NCBI GenBank assembly: GCA_029204225.1
Contig: CM055100.1
Location: 62,689,141 to 62,753,140 of the forward strand
Source: Diphasiastrum complanatum
Lineage: Eukaryota > Streptophyta > Lycopodiopsida > Lycopodiales > Lycopodiaceae
Length of the DNA: 64,000 nt
Direction: 5' to 3'
A model generated the notes under the pieces. That model saw nothing but the letters and a program-made list of their open reading frames with translations, made no database searches and was not told the DNA's origin. Position 1 is the first letter of the stretch. The number at the start of each line of letters is the position of its first letter. Position numbers and translations under genes: made by a program. Positions 49,840 to 60,402 of this stretch are shown in pieces.

Positions 49840-50245
49840 GCCATGCGTAGCAATATAAAATTACAATTCTCTGGAATTTTCTCTAGAGATTTGCCACGCA
49901 TGGCAGTGCCACGCGTGACAAATCTCCAAAATAAATGAATGCCAGATTAGAGGCAGTTAAATAACAGACTTTGGTGGCACTTCCACGTGTGGCTTTACCA
50001 CACCGAGCAATTTTGATGCTCATTTTTTTGGAATTTTGGTTTAAAAAAATTTGCATGGCAGTGCCACGAGAGAAAAAAAAATTCAATGCCGAACCTACTT
50101 CCAACCTGGATTTGACCGGCAGGGTCCCCGAAGAATTTTTGGCGTGGATCTACCACGCGTAGTAGAGCCACACAAAGAAAAATGTCAAAATTTTGATTAA
50201 GTATCAGGTTTGCGTGACAGCGTCGCATGGCAAAACACCCATATG
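49840..50245. repeat. CCACGCGT-rich segment with 41-nt hairpin, likely CACTA subterminal region
   Basis: Words such as GCCACGCATGGC, GCCACGCGTGAC, CCACGTGTGG, CCACGCGTAG and GCAGTGCCACG recur in both orientations. At 49886-49926 GAGATTTGCCACGCATGGC, AGT, GCCACGCGTGACAAATCTC forms a stem of 19 bp with two mismatches. Clusters of short direct and inverted motifs near the ends are typical of CACTA elements and bind their transposase. No CACTA terminus is visible, so the link is inferred. Confidence 0.55.
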
Positions 50246-50335
50246 TGTAGTTGTGGATGTTGTTCATAAAGATATATGTGGACCTATGCAAACTCCCTCA
50301 TTGCTAGATGCAAAGTATTTCATTACCTTATGCCA
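50225..50335 (+). pseudogene. Ty1/Copia integrase core start, tiny fragment
   Basis: The frame reads TPICVVVDVVHKDICGPMQT, then PSLLDAKYFITL. This matches the Copia integrase entry (L..VH.DICGPM.T.S..G.KYF), which holds the first catalytic Asp. Sequence on both sides is unrelated. Confidence 0.7.
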
Positions 50336-51125
50336 AGTTGATGCAAGATCAACACGGAGTGGTGTTCCAACTCAAGAGTAAGGGAGTTGCTAGCCTTGCT
50401 TAATTGTTGGTATTGTGCCATGGCTTGATCCTTGATAAGAACCATTTGCTCAAGGGTTGAAGACGTTTCGGATGATTCTACATACTTGCCATAAATAAGG
50501 GTTGAGTATTTTCAAGAGCTAGAAAGCTAAAACCCATTTCTCTTAGAAAGTTGCAAAACTCAATAGCAACCATTTAGCTTGATGCAAATGTTTGAAATGA
50601 TGGAGTCAATCCAAGTCATCGACCTAGAGCTGCAATAAAAACCTTTTAAAAAAGAAATGACATTTGGTAATATTATGTTGTTAAAAATTTCTCTCAAATT
50701 TTTTGAACTAAAATAGAAATCTCTTAGAGTGAGACAAAGTCTCTCTCTAACAAATTCACATGCCCACTGAATCATAAGAAGTCCATAATTAGAAATTCAT
50801 ATGCCCACAAAAATAAAGGTTGATGGATTTATTAGATGGTAAATTTTTTAATAACACATGTTATGTTCATTTTAGGGGGCTAGAGCAAAAAGAAAATTGC
50901 TCATCTCCTACACAAGGGAATGGTATTTCTAGTAACCTTTAGGGGTGATTCTGGTAATTTTAGAGCTCATCTCTCGTGTGGGCAACTTCTCAAATGACCC
51001 TTACCAACCCATAATGCCAAGTGCTCAGGTTTCCTTTGTATTTTGGAGGCACCTCCCCCAACACAATGTTCATGTGAATTTTAGAACTAGAACTTTAGGT
51101 GATCATTCTTCCATAATCAACCAAT
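50336..51125. other. Spacer, nothing recognised
   Basis: AT-rich; no gene or repeat was recognised. Confidence 0.4.
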
Positions 51126-51270
51126 CAAATGTTGACACATAGCACATGAGAATTCCAGTGGAATGTACATGTGCTATGTGGCAGCCCCTCTTTGGTTGTC
51201 CGGTGGAATGTGCATGTGCTATGTGGTAGCCCCTCATTGGCTGTCTACATGCACATTCCACCGTAAAAAA
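51126..51270. repeat. Short tandem and inverted repeat cluster
   Basis: GTGGAATGT.CATGTGCTATG, TGG, AGCCCCTC.TTGG, TGTC occurs at about 51159 and 51204, period about 45 bp. An inverted partial copy (CATGCACATTCCAC) follows at about 51248, and an imperfect inverted word (CACATAGCACATGAGAATTC) precedes at 51137, so the cluster can fold. Confidence 0.8.
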
Positions 51271-51339
51271 ATTTGCAATATAAAAGAAAAAAAAAACAAC
51301 CAGCGTCCACACGTGCAGTCGTAGGTCCGTACCGTACGG

Positions 51340-51535
51340 CCCAAAAAAAAAAAAAAAAACCTTACCTTTGCACATTGGCATTACGCCCGAAGCCCTTGGG
51401 CCTTCCTTGCTGGTCGGGGCCTGCCCTCGGGCTCCCGCCCTCGGGCAAGGGCCCTCCCAGCAAGGAAGTTCCTCAGACGGTGGGGCCTTGCCCCCCACAA
51501 AAGGCTTCCAAAGCCATGAAACAATTTCTTTTTGG
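51340..51535. other. A-run followed by GC-rich imperfect palindrome
   Basis: An (A)18 run at about 51342-51359 is followed by a GC-rich stretch whose arms CCTTGCTGG and CCAGCAAGG (about 51405 and 51452) are inverted, with CCCTCGGG repeats between. Its origin is unknown. Confidence 0.5.
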
Positions 51536-51539
51536 GTAG

Positions 51540-52097
51540 ATGCTAACATTCAGAACTGCTCCCATGATATCGTTTCCCAAGAATTAGAATGTTCTATTGA
51601 TCAGCATAGATTCATGTCTCCCAATTCAGTATAATAGCTCTTTCATTTTGCTTCTTTCTGTCACTAATTCAAATCCCCAAAAAGCATATCACTCCTGCTA
51701 GTAGATATGAGTTCTCAAATATCAAACTCTTGCAACAATGTCTTGCAAGATTTTGGAGTTTCCAGTCCATTTGAGATTCAGTGATGTTTTGCTATAAATA
51801 TCGCTGAAGAAGAGCGAAGCACAAACATGAATCACGTAGCATTGATAATCGTACAATATACAAGATACAAAAGGATAAGCGCATACAATTTGCTCACTTG
51901 CTAACGAAGATTATGTTTGTCCATATCAGCTTGTAAGGGAAGTGATTCTTCAATGGCATGGGCTTGTGGCAGAGGCTGTGATAACCGATGATAATCAGTA
52001 AAGGCAGTTTCTGCAAGGTTCGGCTCCATAAGCATACATTTTCTTTTCAATGGCCAAAACTCGCGACCTAAAAGGTGTCAAATAGGAATGTATGTTT
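51540..52097. other. Spacer left of TIR element
   Basis: No gene recognised. It ends TATGTTT at 52091-52097, whose TGTTT is repeated at the element's right edge. Confidence 0.5.
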
Positions 52098-52250
52098 TGT
52101 CAATTTTCAAAGAAAAAGGACAATTATGATTATACTAATCAATCATTAAGAGTTATTGATTGCTTAATCCAATGATCTATCAAGTTCTAGATGTTAGATC
52201 TTGATCTAGATGCATTACACTATGAATTTAAGCAAGAGCAATGGATCAAA
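52098..52250 (+). repeat. Left terminal inverted repeat
   Basis: Starts TGTCAATTTTC. Its inner end (TTACACTATGAATTTAAGCA, AGAGCAATG) is repeated in tandem just inside, at about 52251-52285, on the left side only. Confidence 0.88.
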
Positions 52251-52306
52251 TTACACTATGATTTAAGCAAGAGCAATGCATTACACTTGTTATCCTATCA
52301 AATTGC

Positions 52307-53348
52307 TTGTGGACAATTATGGCAAAGAAGGAAATTATTCATTCAAATGTACATCTCTTTTCTCTTGTATCATATGGTGATGCTAGGATGTATCTCTTAT
52401 CAAAAGTTGATTGTGGGATCTTGAGTTCCATTTGCTTTGTTTACATTCCTTTGGAAATAAGGAATGATGAGAATCTAATCTCAATCAAGAGGACGATGGT
52501 AGGATCTCCATATCTACCAACAATCCAAGGTGATGATAAAGATTGGCTAAAGCTTGAGGAGGAGTCTTCTCAACCAATGCTTCCATGGAGATTCTCAAAG
52601 GACAAGGGCTAGTCAATGAGGCTCACATTTCATGAGGAAGAGAAGCAAATTTCAGGTGGTACACACTTCTATACATCCATGATTGCTTCTCATATGATCT
52701 TTGATAAGACACTTTGCTTTAATGAGATCTTTGCATCTCAAGGTTATAATAAAGCAATACTAGATGAGCATGAAGATTTTTTTGATGACATATCTAGTAT
52801 TTTCAATAGTTTGAAATTGATTTTGAATCTATTAGAAAGCAATTTGTTATCTTATCAAATGTATGCTTTTGAATCTAATAAGAGCAAGAATGATTTGTTC
52901 ATTCACATTGTCTATAGTTGTGTTTTCTCATTTGTTGAGGGAATGTGTAAACTTCTTATGAAATCAAGTGAATCATCCTCAAAGGACACTTGTATCCATA
53001 AGCAAGTAATTAGCCTCAATGCATTCAAGATTGCTTTTGATTACAAGATTAAGACAATCATGCAAAAAGTTTTTTGCTTTGTGGACTAGTCAAACCAGTA
53101 TGCAAAATCTTGGTAATCTACACATATATCTATCTCAAAGTCTTGTTTTTCATAGCCATTATGATGCATGGAAGCCTCGGATTTCCTTCATGAAAAACCA
53201 GCTACATTCTAGGAGGAGGAGCTTGCAAGTCAAATATCTTCTTCAAGCTTGGAAGGAATCAAAGGCAAGAAAGCTAGGATGGTGGAATGTGCTTCAAAAA
53301 GATTGGCAATGGATTTCCATCAAAGAAGTCCTATCATGGTTGTGGTAA
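52307..53348 (+). other. Interior coding-like frames of the TIR element, unrecognised
   Basis: Three overlapping plus-strand frames (52307-52612, 52616-53089, 53019-53348) hold moderately complex peptides, for example RTMVGSPYLPTIQGDD and a Lys/Trp-rich tail. I recognise none as transposase or host protein. They could be captured host sequence or remnants of a transposon gene; they could also be chance in A/T-rich DNA. Confidence 0.3.
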
Positions 53349-53499
53349 TGCGACTACAACACAAAGCATTGGCTGGTTTTTCCATGCCAAAGGATCCACT
53401 TGAGAAGCTAACATTAGCCTCTTAAGTTTTTTTTATAGATGTACATGGGAGTTACCAAGTTAGAATTGAGGAGCATTGAAATTGTCACTTCCAACCTGG

Positions 53500-54165
53500 T
53501 TAATGTAGCATGTTAATCTTAATATCTATGTTCATAGTGAGATCTCACATGTGTGGAGCCTGTTTCCACGTGTGAAAGGAAGTAGAAAAAGTACTTGTAC
53601 AAAGTTAGATTCATTTTAGATAGATCTACACAAGTGTGAACTTGACTTTTGACTAGAATCTAAAAAAAAGCCATTTTGGTCAATATCCTTGTAAATAGTT
53701 TGCACTTCCATGTGAATGAGTAAATGCTCCCACATGTCAAGATGTTATTCACACATGTGGATAAGGATGTACTTGTTTAGATGTACATATTCCACTAGAT
53801 CCTATTTTATAGGGAATATCCCTATTTTTGTGGAGATTAGCTTTTGGTTTCTAGCTAGTATGATAAGTCAACTTTGGAAAATGAGCACATATGGCTCCTA
53901 TTGGTGGATCTACATGATGTGGCACTTTCCACACGTGTGAAGGCCTGCTGGACCAGTACACATGTCGTTCATGTACTTGATCTATAAAGAGATCACCATT
54001 TCTAATGAGAAGTTGATGAGACATTGGCAATTTCTAGTTTTGCTTGTATTTTCCACATTTGTCTTGTGTTTTTGTAATTGGAATGCATTTCTAAGCTTGA
54101 GTACTTTACTCTCATTTTACAGGCCGTACATGTACTGTCCTCCACACGTGTGAGGCCGCTCCTCT
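53500..54165. repeat. Right-side cluster of CACACGTGTG/CACATGTG words
   Basis: Palindromic words recur at about 53546 (CACATGTGTGG), 53565 (CCACGTGTG), 53752 (CACACATGTGG), 53930 (CACACGTGTG) and 54143 (CACACGTGTG), with related CACATGTC/CCATGTG. No such cluster lies near the left TIR. Confidence 0.65.
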
Positions 54166-54178
54166 AAGATTTTAATCA

Positions 54179-54330
54179 TTTGATCCATTGCTCTTGCTTA
54201 AATCATAGTGTAATGCATCTAGATCAAGATCTAACACCTAGAACTTGATAGATCATTGGATTAAGCAATCAATAACTCTTAATGATTGATTAGTACAATC
54301 ATAATTGTCCTTTTTCTCTGAAAATTGACA
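54179..54330 (-). repeat. Right terminal inverted repeat
   Basis: Ends GAAAATTGACA at 54330, the inverse of the left terminus. It is followed by TGTTT, the target duplication. Confidence 0.88.
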
Positions 54331-54335
54331 TGTTT

Positions 54336-55368
54336 GTTGATAGAAGTTTGTCATATTATCTTGAATGTATTGTGATCACTACCTCATAGAGTTTCTAGGA
54401 GTAGAAGTTGAGTTCCCTTATGCGATTCATAAGCGAATTGTGCTGATGCTTGCCAATGTTAATTTTGTGTCAGAGTTCCTGCATCAACCAAGACATCTAC
54501 AAAGCTACATTGAATGGTTTCTGCCTCAAACATATGCTCCAAACCCTTAATCTGTAAAAGATAGAGCCAAGCCTAATGTGTTTTTTCCATGGTTGACAAA
54601 AGTAGATTGAATCATTACTGATGGAAAATGAAATAGGAAGACCTGCAAGGCACATCTAAGTATCAGCCTCCATCAAGTAATGCAGGTCGTGTAGTTCCCT
54701 CATTTTCTAATGACAGATAACCATTAGAAAGGAGTAGCTTTTCAAGATTTCTAAACAAAGCTGAGTACTTTTTTTCTTTTATGTCTTCTTTGTGTGATTG
54801 ACTGGAATAGAGAACAATAGACCTCTAGAAGAGGACAGGACATCTTCACCACCATGATTCTTATCAGAGGACAAAACCACAGATAGTTATGTATTAGGGA
54901 ATTTGAGAATCACTAAAACGACATATACAATTGCTTACAATATTGAAGGTAAGATGCTTGTGCTGCAGTTTAAAAATAACGAGACAGTAAGATACATCAC
55001 CTTTTCCAGAAAATCCTTCAGTATACATCAATCTAGGTGCTTCAAAGTGGCCAGGGTGATTGTCGGTGGACAAAAGTTATAATACTTGTGTATATGCTCA
55101 TAATAATATGAAATTATTGATCTGTACATATCACATAATCAAGAGCAATTCAATTTAGCTTCACGGTTGAATCTACTTTCTCTATACGTTGATACAACTT
55201 AAACATCCAGATGGCTGCCTGCACCCCAAACATCCTCAGCTTGCAAGGCAACAAGGTAACCAATATCTGGAATGTGTTATACTTCTTTCTCGAAAAGATG
55301 CATTCCTTTGTTGTCGTCCTATGCACGAAATTGCTATAGAATTATCATCATTGCTATGATCTCCAAAA
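54336..55368. other. Spacer right of TIR element
   Basis: A plus-strand frame at 54365-54550 (EFLGVEVEFPYAIHKRIVLM) looks well composed, but I do not recognise it. Nothing else is seen. Confidence 0.35.
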
Positions 55369-55622
55369 AATTCACTAGTGAGATCAACAGTTTCCCAGAC
55401 TCGCCACTTCCAAACCGTTTCTTCCCTCAAAGGCCGTCCACATGATCCATCTCAGCTCTTTATAAACCAAGCTGAATCCCTAGGCTGCTAAACCAGAAAA
55501 TTCACTAGTCAGCTCAGTTTCCCAAACTCACGACTTCGAAACCGTTTCTTCCCTCAAAGGCCGTCCAAATGATCCATCTCAGCTCTTTATAAACCAACAA
55601 TCCCTAGGCTGCTAAACAGTAA
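55369..55622. repeat. Tandem duplication of about 127 bp carrying TTTATAAA
   Basis: ATTCACTAGT, CAGTTTCCCA, AAACCGTTTCTTCCCTCAAA, GGCCGTCC, ATGATCCATCTCAGCTCTTT, ATAAACCAA and CCCTAGGCTGCTAAAC occur in order at about 55369-55495 and again at 55497-55622. The copies differ at few positions. Each holds a TATA-like CTTTATAAACC. Confidence 0.92.
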
Positions 55623-56782
55623 GCAGGTCTTCGGCCTCCAAGAAAACCGCAACTGAAGCAAGTATAGCATATCTGACAACTTTTCTATCAAACCCCTGAG
55701 AGCAATGTTTTGAGCTTACCCATAATTCATCAAGTCGAATTCTAAGTCTTATCAGCTGCCAGAGGATTAACCCCACTCATCTAGAATAAGTGGATTGAGC
55801 TTCATTATCTTCAAACCCCAATTTCTTGTTGAGAGGAACCGTAACCTCAATGCAACACAATCATGAATGAAATGGCATGGCATGGACCAAATGCTACAAC
55901 ATCTCTACTCACGCGATTAGTGGCCTAGAGTAGGTGCAGGTCACATCCACAAACATATGTTTACATTAGCTTTCATACATTTGTACAACAACCAAAGTAC
56001 TGAGTTTCTATCACTTCTCTAGAAGTGCATAGCAGAGTCAGTCATAATGAATGGTGGCACTAAAGAGAGAAGCACGCTAATCTCACAAATGTCAAACACT
56101 AATTCTTTTGATGTGAAAGCAGAGCTGTCTGACACATATCTTGTTGGCGCTCTTCGTGGTCTTGCTAAAAGCATTGCAATTGAAAAGGTAAAAAAAAATC
56201 TCCTACTAAAATAATGTGCCCAAATTTAATGTGACCCAAAATCTCCTTCTAAGATGAAGATAATGTGATCTAAATTAATTTTGATATGTATCAAAGGATC
56301 GATAGATTGGTCAATTGCTTACATTGCACCAGAAGCAAAGTGCGCATAATGAAGCTCAAGTATATCGATTGATTGTCATGGCATTGGACACATGCTTAGG
56401 TAGAACTATCTCTTTCTCTCTACATTATCATGCACACACAATGCACAAAGGTGCATAGTACAAACTATCAAGTCCCCTCCAATCTTCCAAATGTAACTTT
56501 CATGTCACTCACACAATCAACCAGTGTTCGTTAGTGATGTGAAATAGTTGGCAAGCTCATAGCTTGGATAATATAATCACAAAGTCAGATTCCCACAAGC
56601 GTAAACTGAAGTGCATGAGATGCCTACACACTACAGTTTTCAATTTTTTCACTTCAGTTACGATCCAAATTTCACCTCTCACGCACTTCACATATTGCAA
56701 CGCAATGAGGCATACATTCCAAAATATGGTGTACATGCTGAAAGCGTGCAGTTAAAATGCCTTTGTTGAATGATTTTAAGAT
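55623..56782. other. Spacer, with one possible small exon
   Basis: Mostly unremarkable. A short plus-strand frame from ATG at about 56047 reads KAELSDTYLVGALRGLAKSI and meets GTAAAA at about 56190, then TAA shortly after. It could be a first exon of an unknown gene or chance. Confidence 0.3.
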
Positions 56783-57444
56783 TTATCTAGGATTGGAAAG
56801 ATACATCTCACTCTTGGTGGTGAAGGATATCGTGGTACTGGGAGCAGTATGACTGGAAGTGGCAGTGTTTTTGCTGTTGGAAGTTGTGGTGTTCCAGGAA
56901 GATTTACTTGATGAAGAGCTGGAAAATGTTCTTTGACTGGAGAATCTGTATGCTTCCAATTGGGGATGCGGCACCAGCACTCTTCCTTCTAACATTTGAA
57001 CCACAGTATCCATAGATGGCCTACTCTCCATCTCATCTTTGATGCACAAAAATGCAATGTTAATCAACAGCTCCGCCTCTCCTTTTCCCACATCCTCATG
57101 CAGCCTCTTGTCCACCACCTCCATCATTCTACCCTGCTCGATCTCGTAGTGTACCAATGCCGGTAGATACTGCTTCTCTGGGTCTGTGCATTTTACCTCC
57201 AATACCTTGCGCCCGGTGATTAATTGTAGAAGCACCATGCCATAGCTAAAGACATCAGTTTTTTCAGTAACTGCAGCATGCAGCCACTCTGGAGCAAGGT
57301 AGCCAGGTGTGCCTCTCATCATAGTGTAGACCATGCTTTGATTTCTGTCAACTAGTTTAGAGAGACCAAAATCTGCAATCTTTGGAAAAAATGATTCGTC
57401 CAGCAGGATGTTTTGGGGTTTGATGTCCAAGTGGATGATCCGCT
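56783..57444 (-). CDS. Receptor-like kinase, C-terminal exon (SD2-5 / G-type lectin class)
   Basis: This exon encodes the C-lobe of a Ser/Thr kinase of plasma-membrane receptor kinases. It begins after TAACAG at 57445 and reads RIIHLDIKPQNILLD (catalytic loop), KIADFGLSKL (Mg-binding DFG), MMRGTPGYLAPEW (activation and P+1 loop), EKTDVFSYGMVLLQLITGRK, then CIKDEMESRPSMDTVVQMLE. A Ser/Thr-rich tail ends YLSNPR and a stop, like the SD2-5 end. HLD in place of HRD makes it a non-RD kinase. The exon is intact, but the N-lobe (glycine loop, VAIK) and ectodomain were not found in 6 kb upstream, so exons lie beyond long introns or it is a fragment. Upstream, the same strand is occupied by opposite-strand Copia. 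Confidence 0.8.
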
Positions 57445-58699
57445 CTGTTACAGCAATGCAAATTACTTAAAATACGTTGAAATTAAAGCTTGGTAGTTAC
57501 AAACACAGTCAATAGAAATCACATACTGATTTCGAACTGGAATTACATGTTGTGCCAACTAACATGGTGCTGCAATCCACAATCCTACGTGGAAGGATTG
57601 GTCATTCAAGAAATGTTCTGTTTTATCGGTGATTATTGTAGGCTTAAGAGAATGTATCCTGAAGCTTGAGTAAAGGCTTGTTGATTGTTGTCAGTGTGCT
57701 TTCTTGGATCAGGACCTCTGGATGTCTGAATCGAAAACTTCTCTTTGTGCTTTGAACTCAAAAACTAATCTTCTTGGCTAGTCGAGAGAACCTGCACTCT
57801 GAAAATGGCCACCGTGTCTCCTAGCAGCAGTTATTCTAAAGCAAATTGCAAAGATTGATGGAGCTTACTGCTGTGACGCTGAACACAATGTAGGAACGTA
57901 AAGCACCACCATAGAATAGCTCCAATCATATGAAAGAAATGTAAAAGGCTGAAGAGCAGACACGGGAAAGGGAGAGAGAAATCAGGCGAGAGCGAGGGAT
58001 GGATGACACTTGAAAGAGAAATTACAGTGAAACAAAATGCACGATGTGTCAATTAGCTAATGGCAATCAGAGAATCAACATCAAACGTAAATCATTCAAT
58101 CATCTAAGAAAAGCATTAGCAATCATATGATCACAAAAAGGCATGTCCTTCCATTCATATCGTATGTACATATACCCGTGTGAGTCTCACACATCAAGAT
58201 CCAAAAGCAGTTGATTCCTGCCTACGTGTCACTCATGACTAACAAACATTTCGTTTCATGCCAAGAAGATTTACTTGTGAGCTAAAACACACTTTGGCTA
58301 TGGCTGGAATTGCTGAGGGTGCACACAGATATTATCGGGTGCATGACTCCTGTCATACACCTGGTGCTAGATGCCCAGCATCAAGCACCCATCACTGTGC
58401 ACCCAAAATCCCCCTCTCAATTCTAGCCATCCCCTGTTTTAAACGCCAAGAAGCAAGCATAATATTGAATCAAGAAGTGATCTCAAAACAGTAACCTAAG
58501 CAATAAACCTATCACATAGTTACTTGTCACTTTGAAGTTTGTTATATCAATCACACAGGTGATCATGTTTTCCAACACCCTCTCGTCATGCAGCTGCATA
58601 CATATTGCGTGGGATGCCCAGCAGGGTGTTGAAAGAGAGGACCTCGGAGATAGCATGGTCAGGGGAAAAGTCCTTTGTGAAATACACGAGGGTGTTTGG
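57445..58699. other. Region upstream of kinase exon, nothing recognised
   Basis: No kinase N-lobe, lectin or transmembrane exon was recognised on the minus strand. A minus frame at 57831-58052 is hydrophobic but unfamiliar. Confidence 0.4.
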
Positions 58700-59400
58700 C
58701 TGCAGGTCGTGCCAAGAGCGATACTCAAGCTGAAGCAGTGGCCAGCAAAGAAGCAAAGGGACACATGCATGTCACTTGGGGAGGCAGCCATTTCCCATGT
58801 GAGAGACCATGAGACAGCCAAGAGTGTCTAGGATGCAGTCCAGCACAGCTACCAAGCCAAAGGATTCTCCAACATTCTCGTGCTTCAGAGGCAATTGGGA
58901 AGCACAAAAATGGTAGAAGGGGAGTCCATGAGAGAGCACATTGAAAAAATCAAGAACATCGGGATTGATTGGAGGCTGCAGGAGCAGTGATTTGACAAGC
59001 AGCAGCTAATCTACACATTAATTAGTAGTCCCCTGGTGATGATGATGGATGGATTTGAAGACAAGATGGACATGGAGTTTATCACTAGGAGGCTGATACA
59101 AGAAGAAGGCAGACACAGAATCAATCCACCTCAAGATGAGATAGCACTGCTCAGTGGGATCAAGAAAATGACTCTGAAGGGTGCAAAACAAATGCAAGTG
59201 GCAGACAAGGGACAGTCAAGACAGCCGCAGAAGGAAACCAAAAAGAAAGGATGGCAGGACAAATCAGAGAAGAAATGCTTCTATTGTGATCGTAAGATAC
59301 TGCTCCAAGAAAAAGGAGGATCTCACGAGAAAAGGAGCAAATCAGGCGAACATTGTTGAAGAAGAGGAGGACAAGGCGGATGCTTTTGCCATGATGGCAG
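58700..59400 (+). pseudogene. Ty1/Copia gag fragment
   Basis: Frames read QWPAKKQRDTCMSLGEAAIS, HVRDHETAKSV, GFSNILVLQRQLGSTKMVEG, ESMREHIEKIKNIG, LIYTLISSPL, MEFITRRLIQEEGR and a broken knuckle CFYCDR. This is the Copia gag (UBN2-type) order: ...HV...TAKE.WD, L.R.......EG.S..EHI..., LI..LL.SLP.S, ..E.V...LL.EE.R, C..C...GH....C. TAG at about 58829 (Trp position) and TGA at about 58989 break it. The knuckle loses its H and last C. Confidence 0.8.
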
Positions 59401-60402
59401 ATGGGCAGTCTGGGAGATGTGGTATCAAGCAATGCTTGAGCAAATTGAATCAATCCAGAAAAATAGAGTGTGGGACTTCATGCATTTACCAGAGGGGAGG
59501 AAAGCCATCAGATGTAAATGGGTATTCAAGTTGAAGTTTGATGCAAAAGGACGAATAGACAGATACAAAGCCAAAATTGTAGCAAAGGGTAATGCACAGA
59601 TAGAGGGATTGGATTTCGATGAGACCTTCGCTCCAGTAGCAAGGATAAAATCCATCAGAATTTAGCTGGTGTGGGCTGCAATCATGATATGGAAATAAAC
59701 CAACTGGACGTTAAAACGGCCTTCTTACATGATGATTTGAGCAAAGATGTGTACATGAAGCAGCCAGATGGATTTGAGCAGGGATCTAACAGGGTCTGTA
59801 AGTTGAGAAAAGCTCTATGCGAACTCAGACAAACGTCTCGTGTATGGTACGAAAGGATGGAGGTCTTTCTTGAAAGCAGGGGATTCCAACAGTGTAGTAC
59901 AGATCACAGCGTTTTTCTTAGAAGAATAGATTCACAGGTTACTGGTATGGCCATCTATGTTGATGAAATCACAATGATTAAGAACAACATTAAGGGTTAA
60001 AAGAATGCAAGGTCGAGTTGAAATCAAAGTTTGAGATGAAGCCTAGGATATGGGGAATTTGGACTTCTGCTTGGAGATCCAGGTGAACAGAGACAGGGAG
60101 AAAAGAAGCATCCAACTGAGCCAAGAAAGGTATGCTATAAACATGTTGAGAAGGTATGGATGGAAAATTCAACTCCAGTTGGAACACAACTCGAACCAGA
60201 GATCAAACTCAGCTTAGTCATGTCACCAAAATCAGAGGAAGAGCAGCACGGAATGCAGCGATACCCCTACAGGAGCCTCATAGGATCACTGATGTACAGT
60301 ATGGTATGTACAAGGCCGGACATCTCTACTGCTACAGGGAAATTAAGTTGCTTCTGAGTCAATCAGGGACTGGAGCATTGGCATGGCTCTTTTACTACAA
60401 GA
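59401..60402 (+). pseudogene. Ty1/Copia RT and RNase H start, joined to gag by internal deletion
   Basis: Directly after gag come [125 protein letters not shown] and, later, MSPKSEEEQHGMQRYPYRSL, IGSLMYSMVCTRPDIS. This is Copia RT through the RNase H entry. The catalytic YVDD reads YVDE, and stops and frame changes occur near 59665, 60000 and 60357. Protease and integrase, which should lie between gag and RT, are absent. Confidence 0.85.

Larger units (their letters stand above)
52098..54330. mobile_element. 2.23-kb DNA element with about 152-bp TIRs and 5-bp TSD (TGTTT)
   Basis: 52098-52250 and 54179-54330 are inverted copies, by eye differing at only a few positions and indels. Both termini read TGTCAATTTTC. 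Shared inner words include GAAAAAGGACAATTATGATT, TAATCAATCATTAAGAG, CCAATGATCTATCAAG and TTGATCTAGATGCATTACAC. TGTTT at 52093-52097 is repeated at 54331-54335. Long TIRs with a flanking duplication mean insertion by a cut-and-paste transposase. The 5-bp duplication does not suit hAT (8), Mutator (9-11), CACTA or PIF/Harbinger (3) or Tc1/mariner (TA). No DDE or zinc-finger transposase motif was seen inside, so this copy is probably non-autonomous. Confidence 0.85.

Noticed and set aside
52098-54330. LTR retrotransposon interpretation of the paired ends
   Set aside because: The ends are inverted, not direct, and no PBS, polypurine tract or pol domain lies inside.
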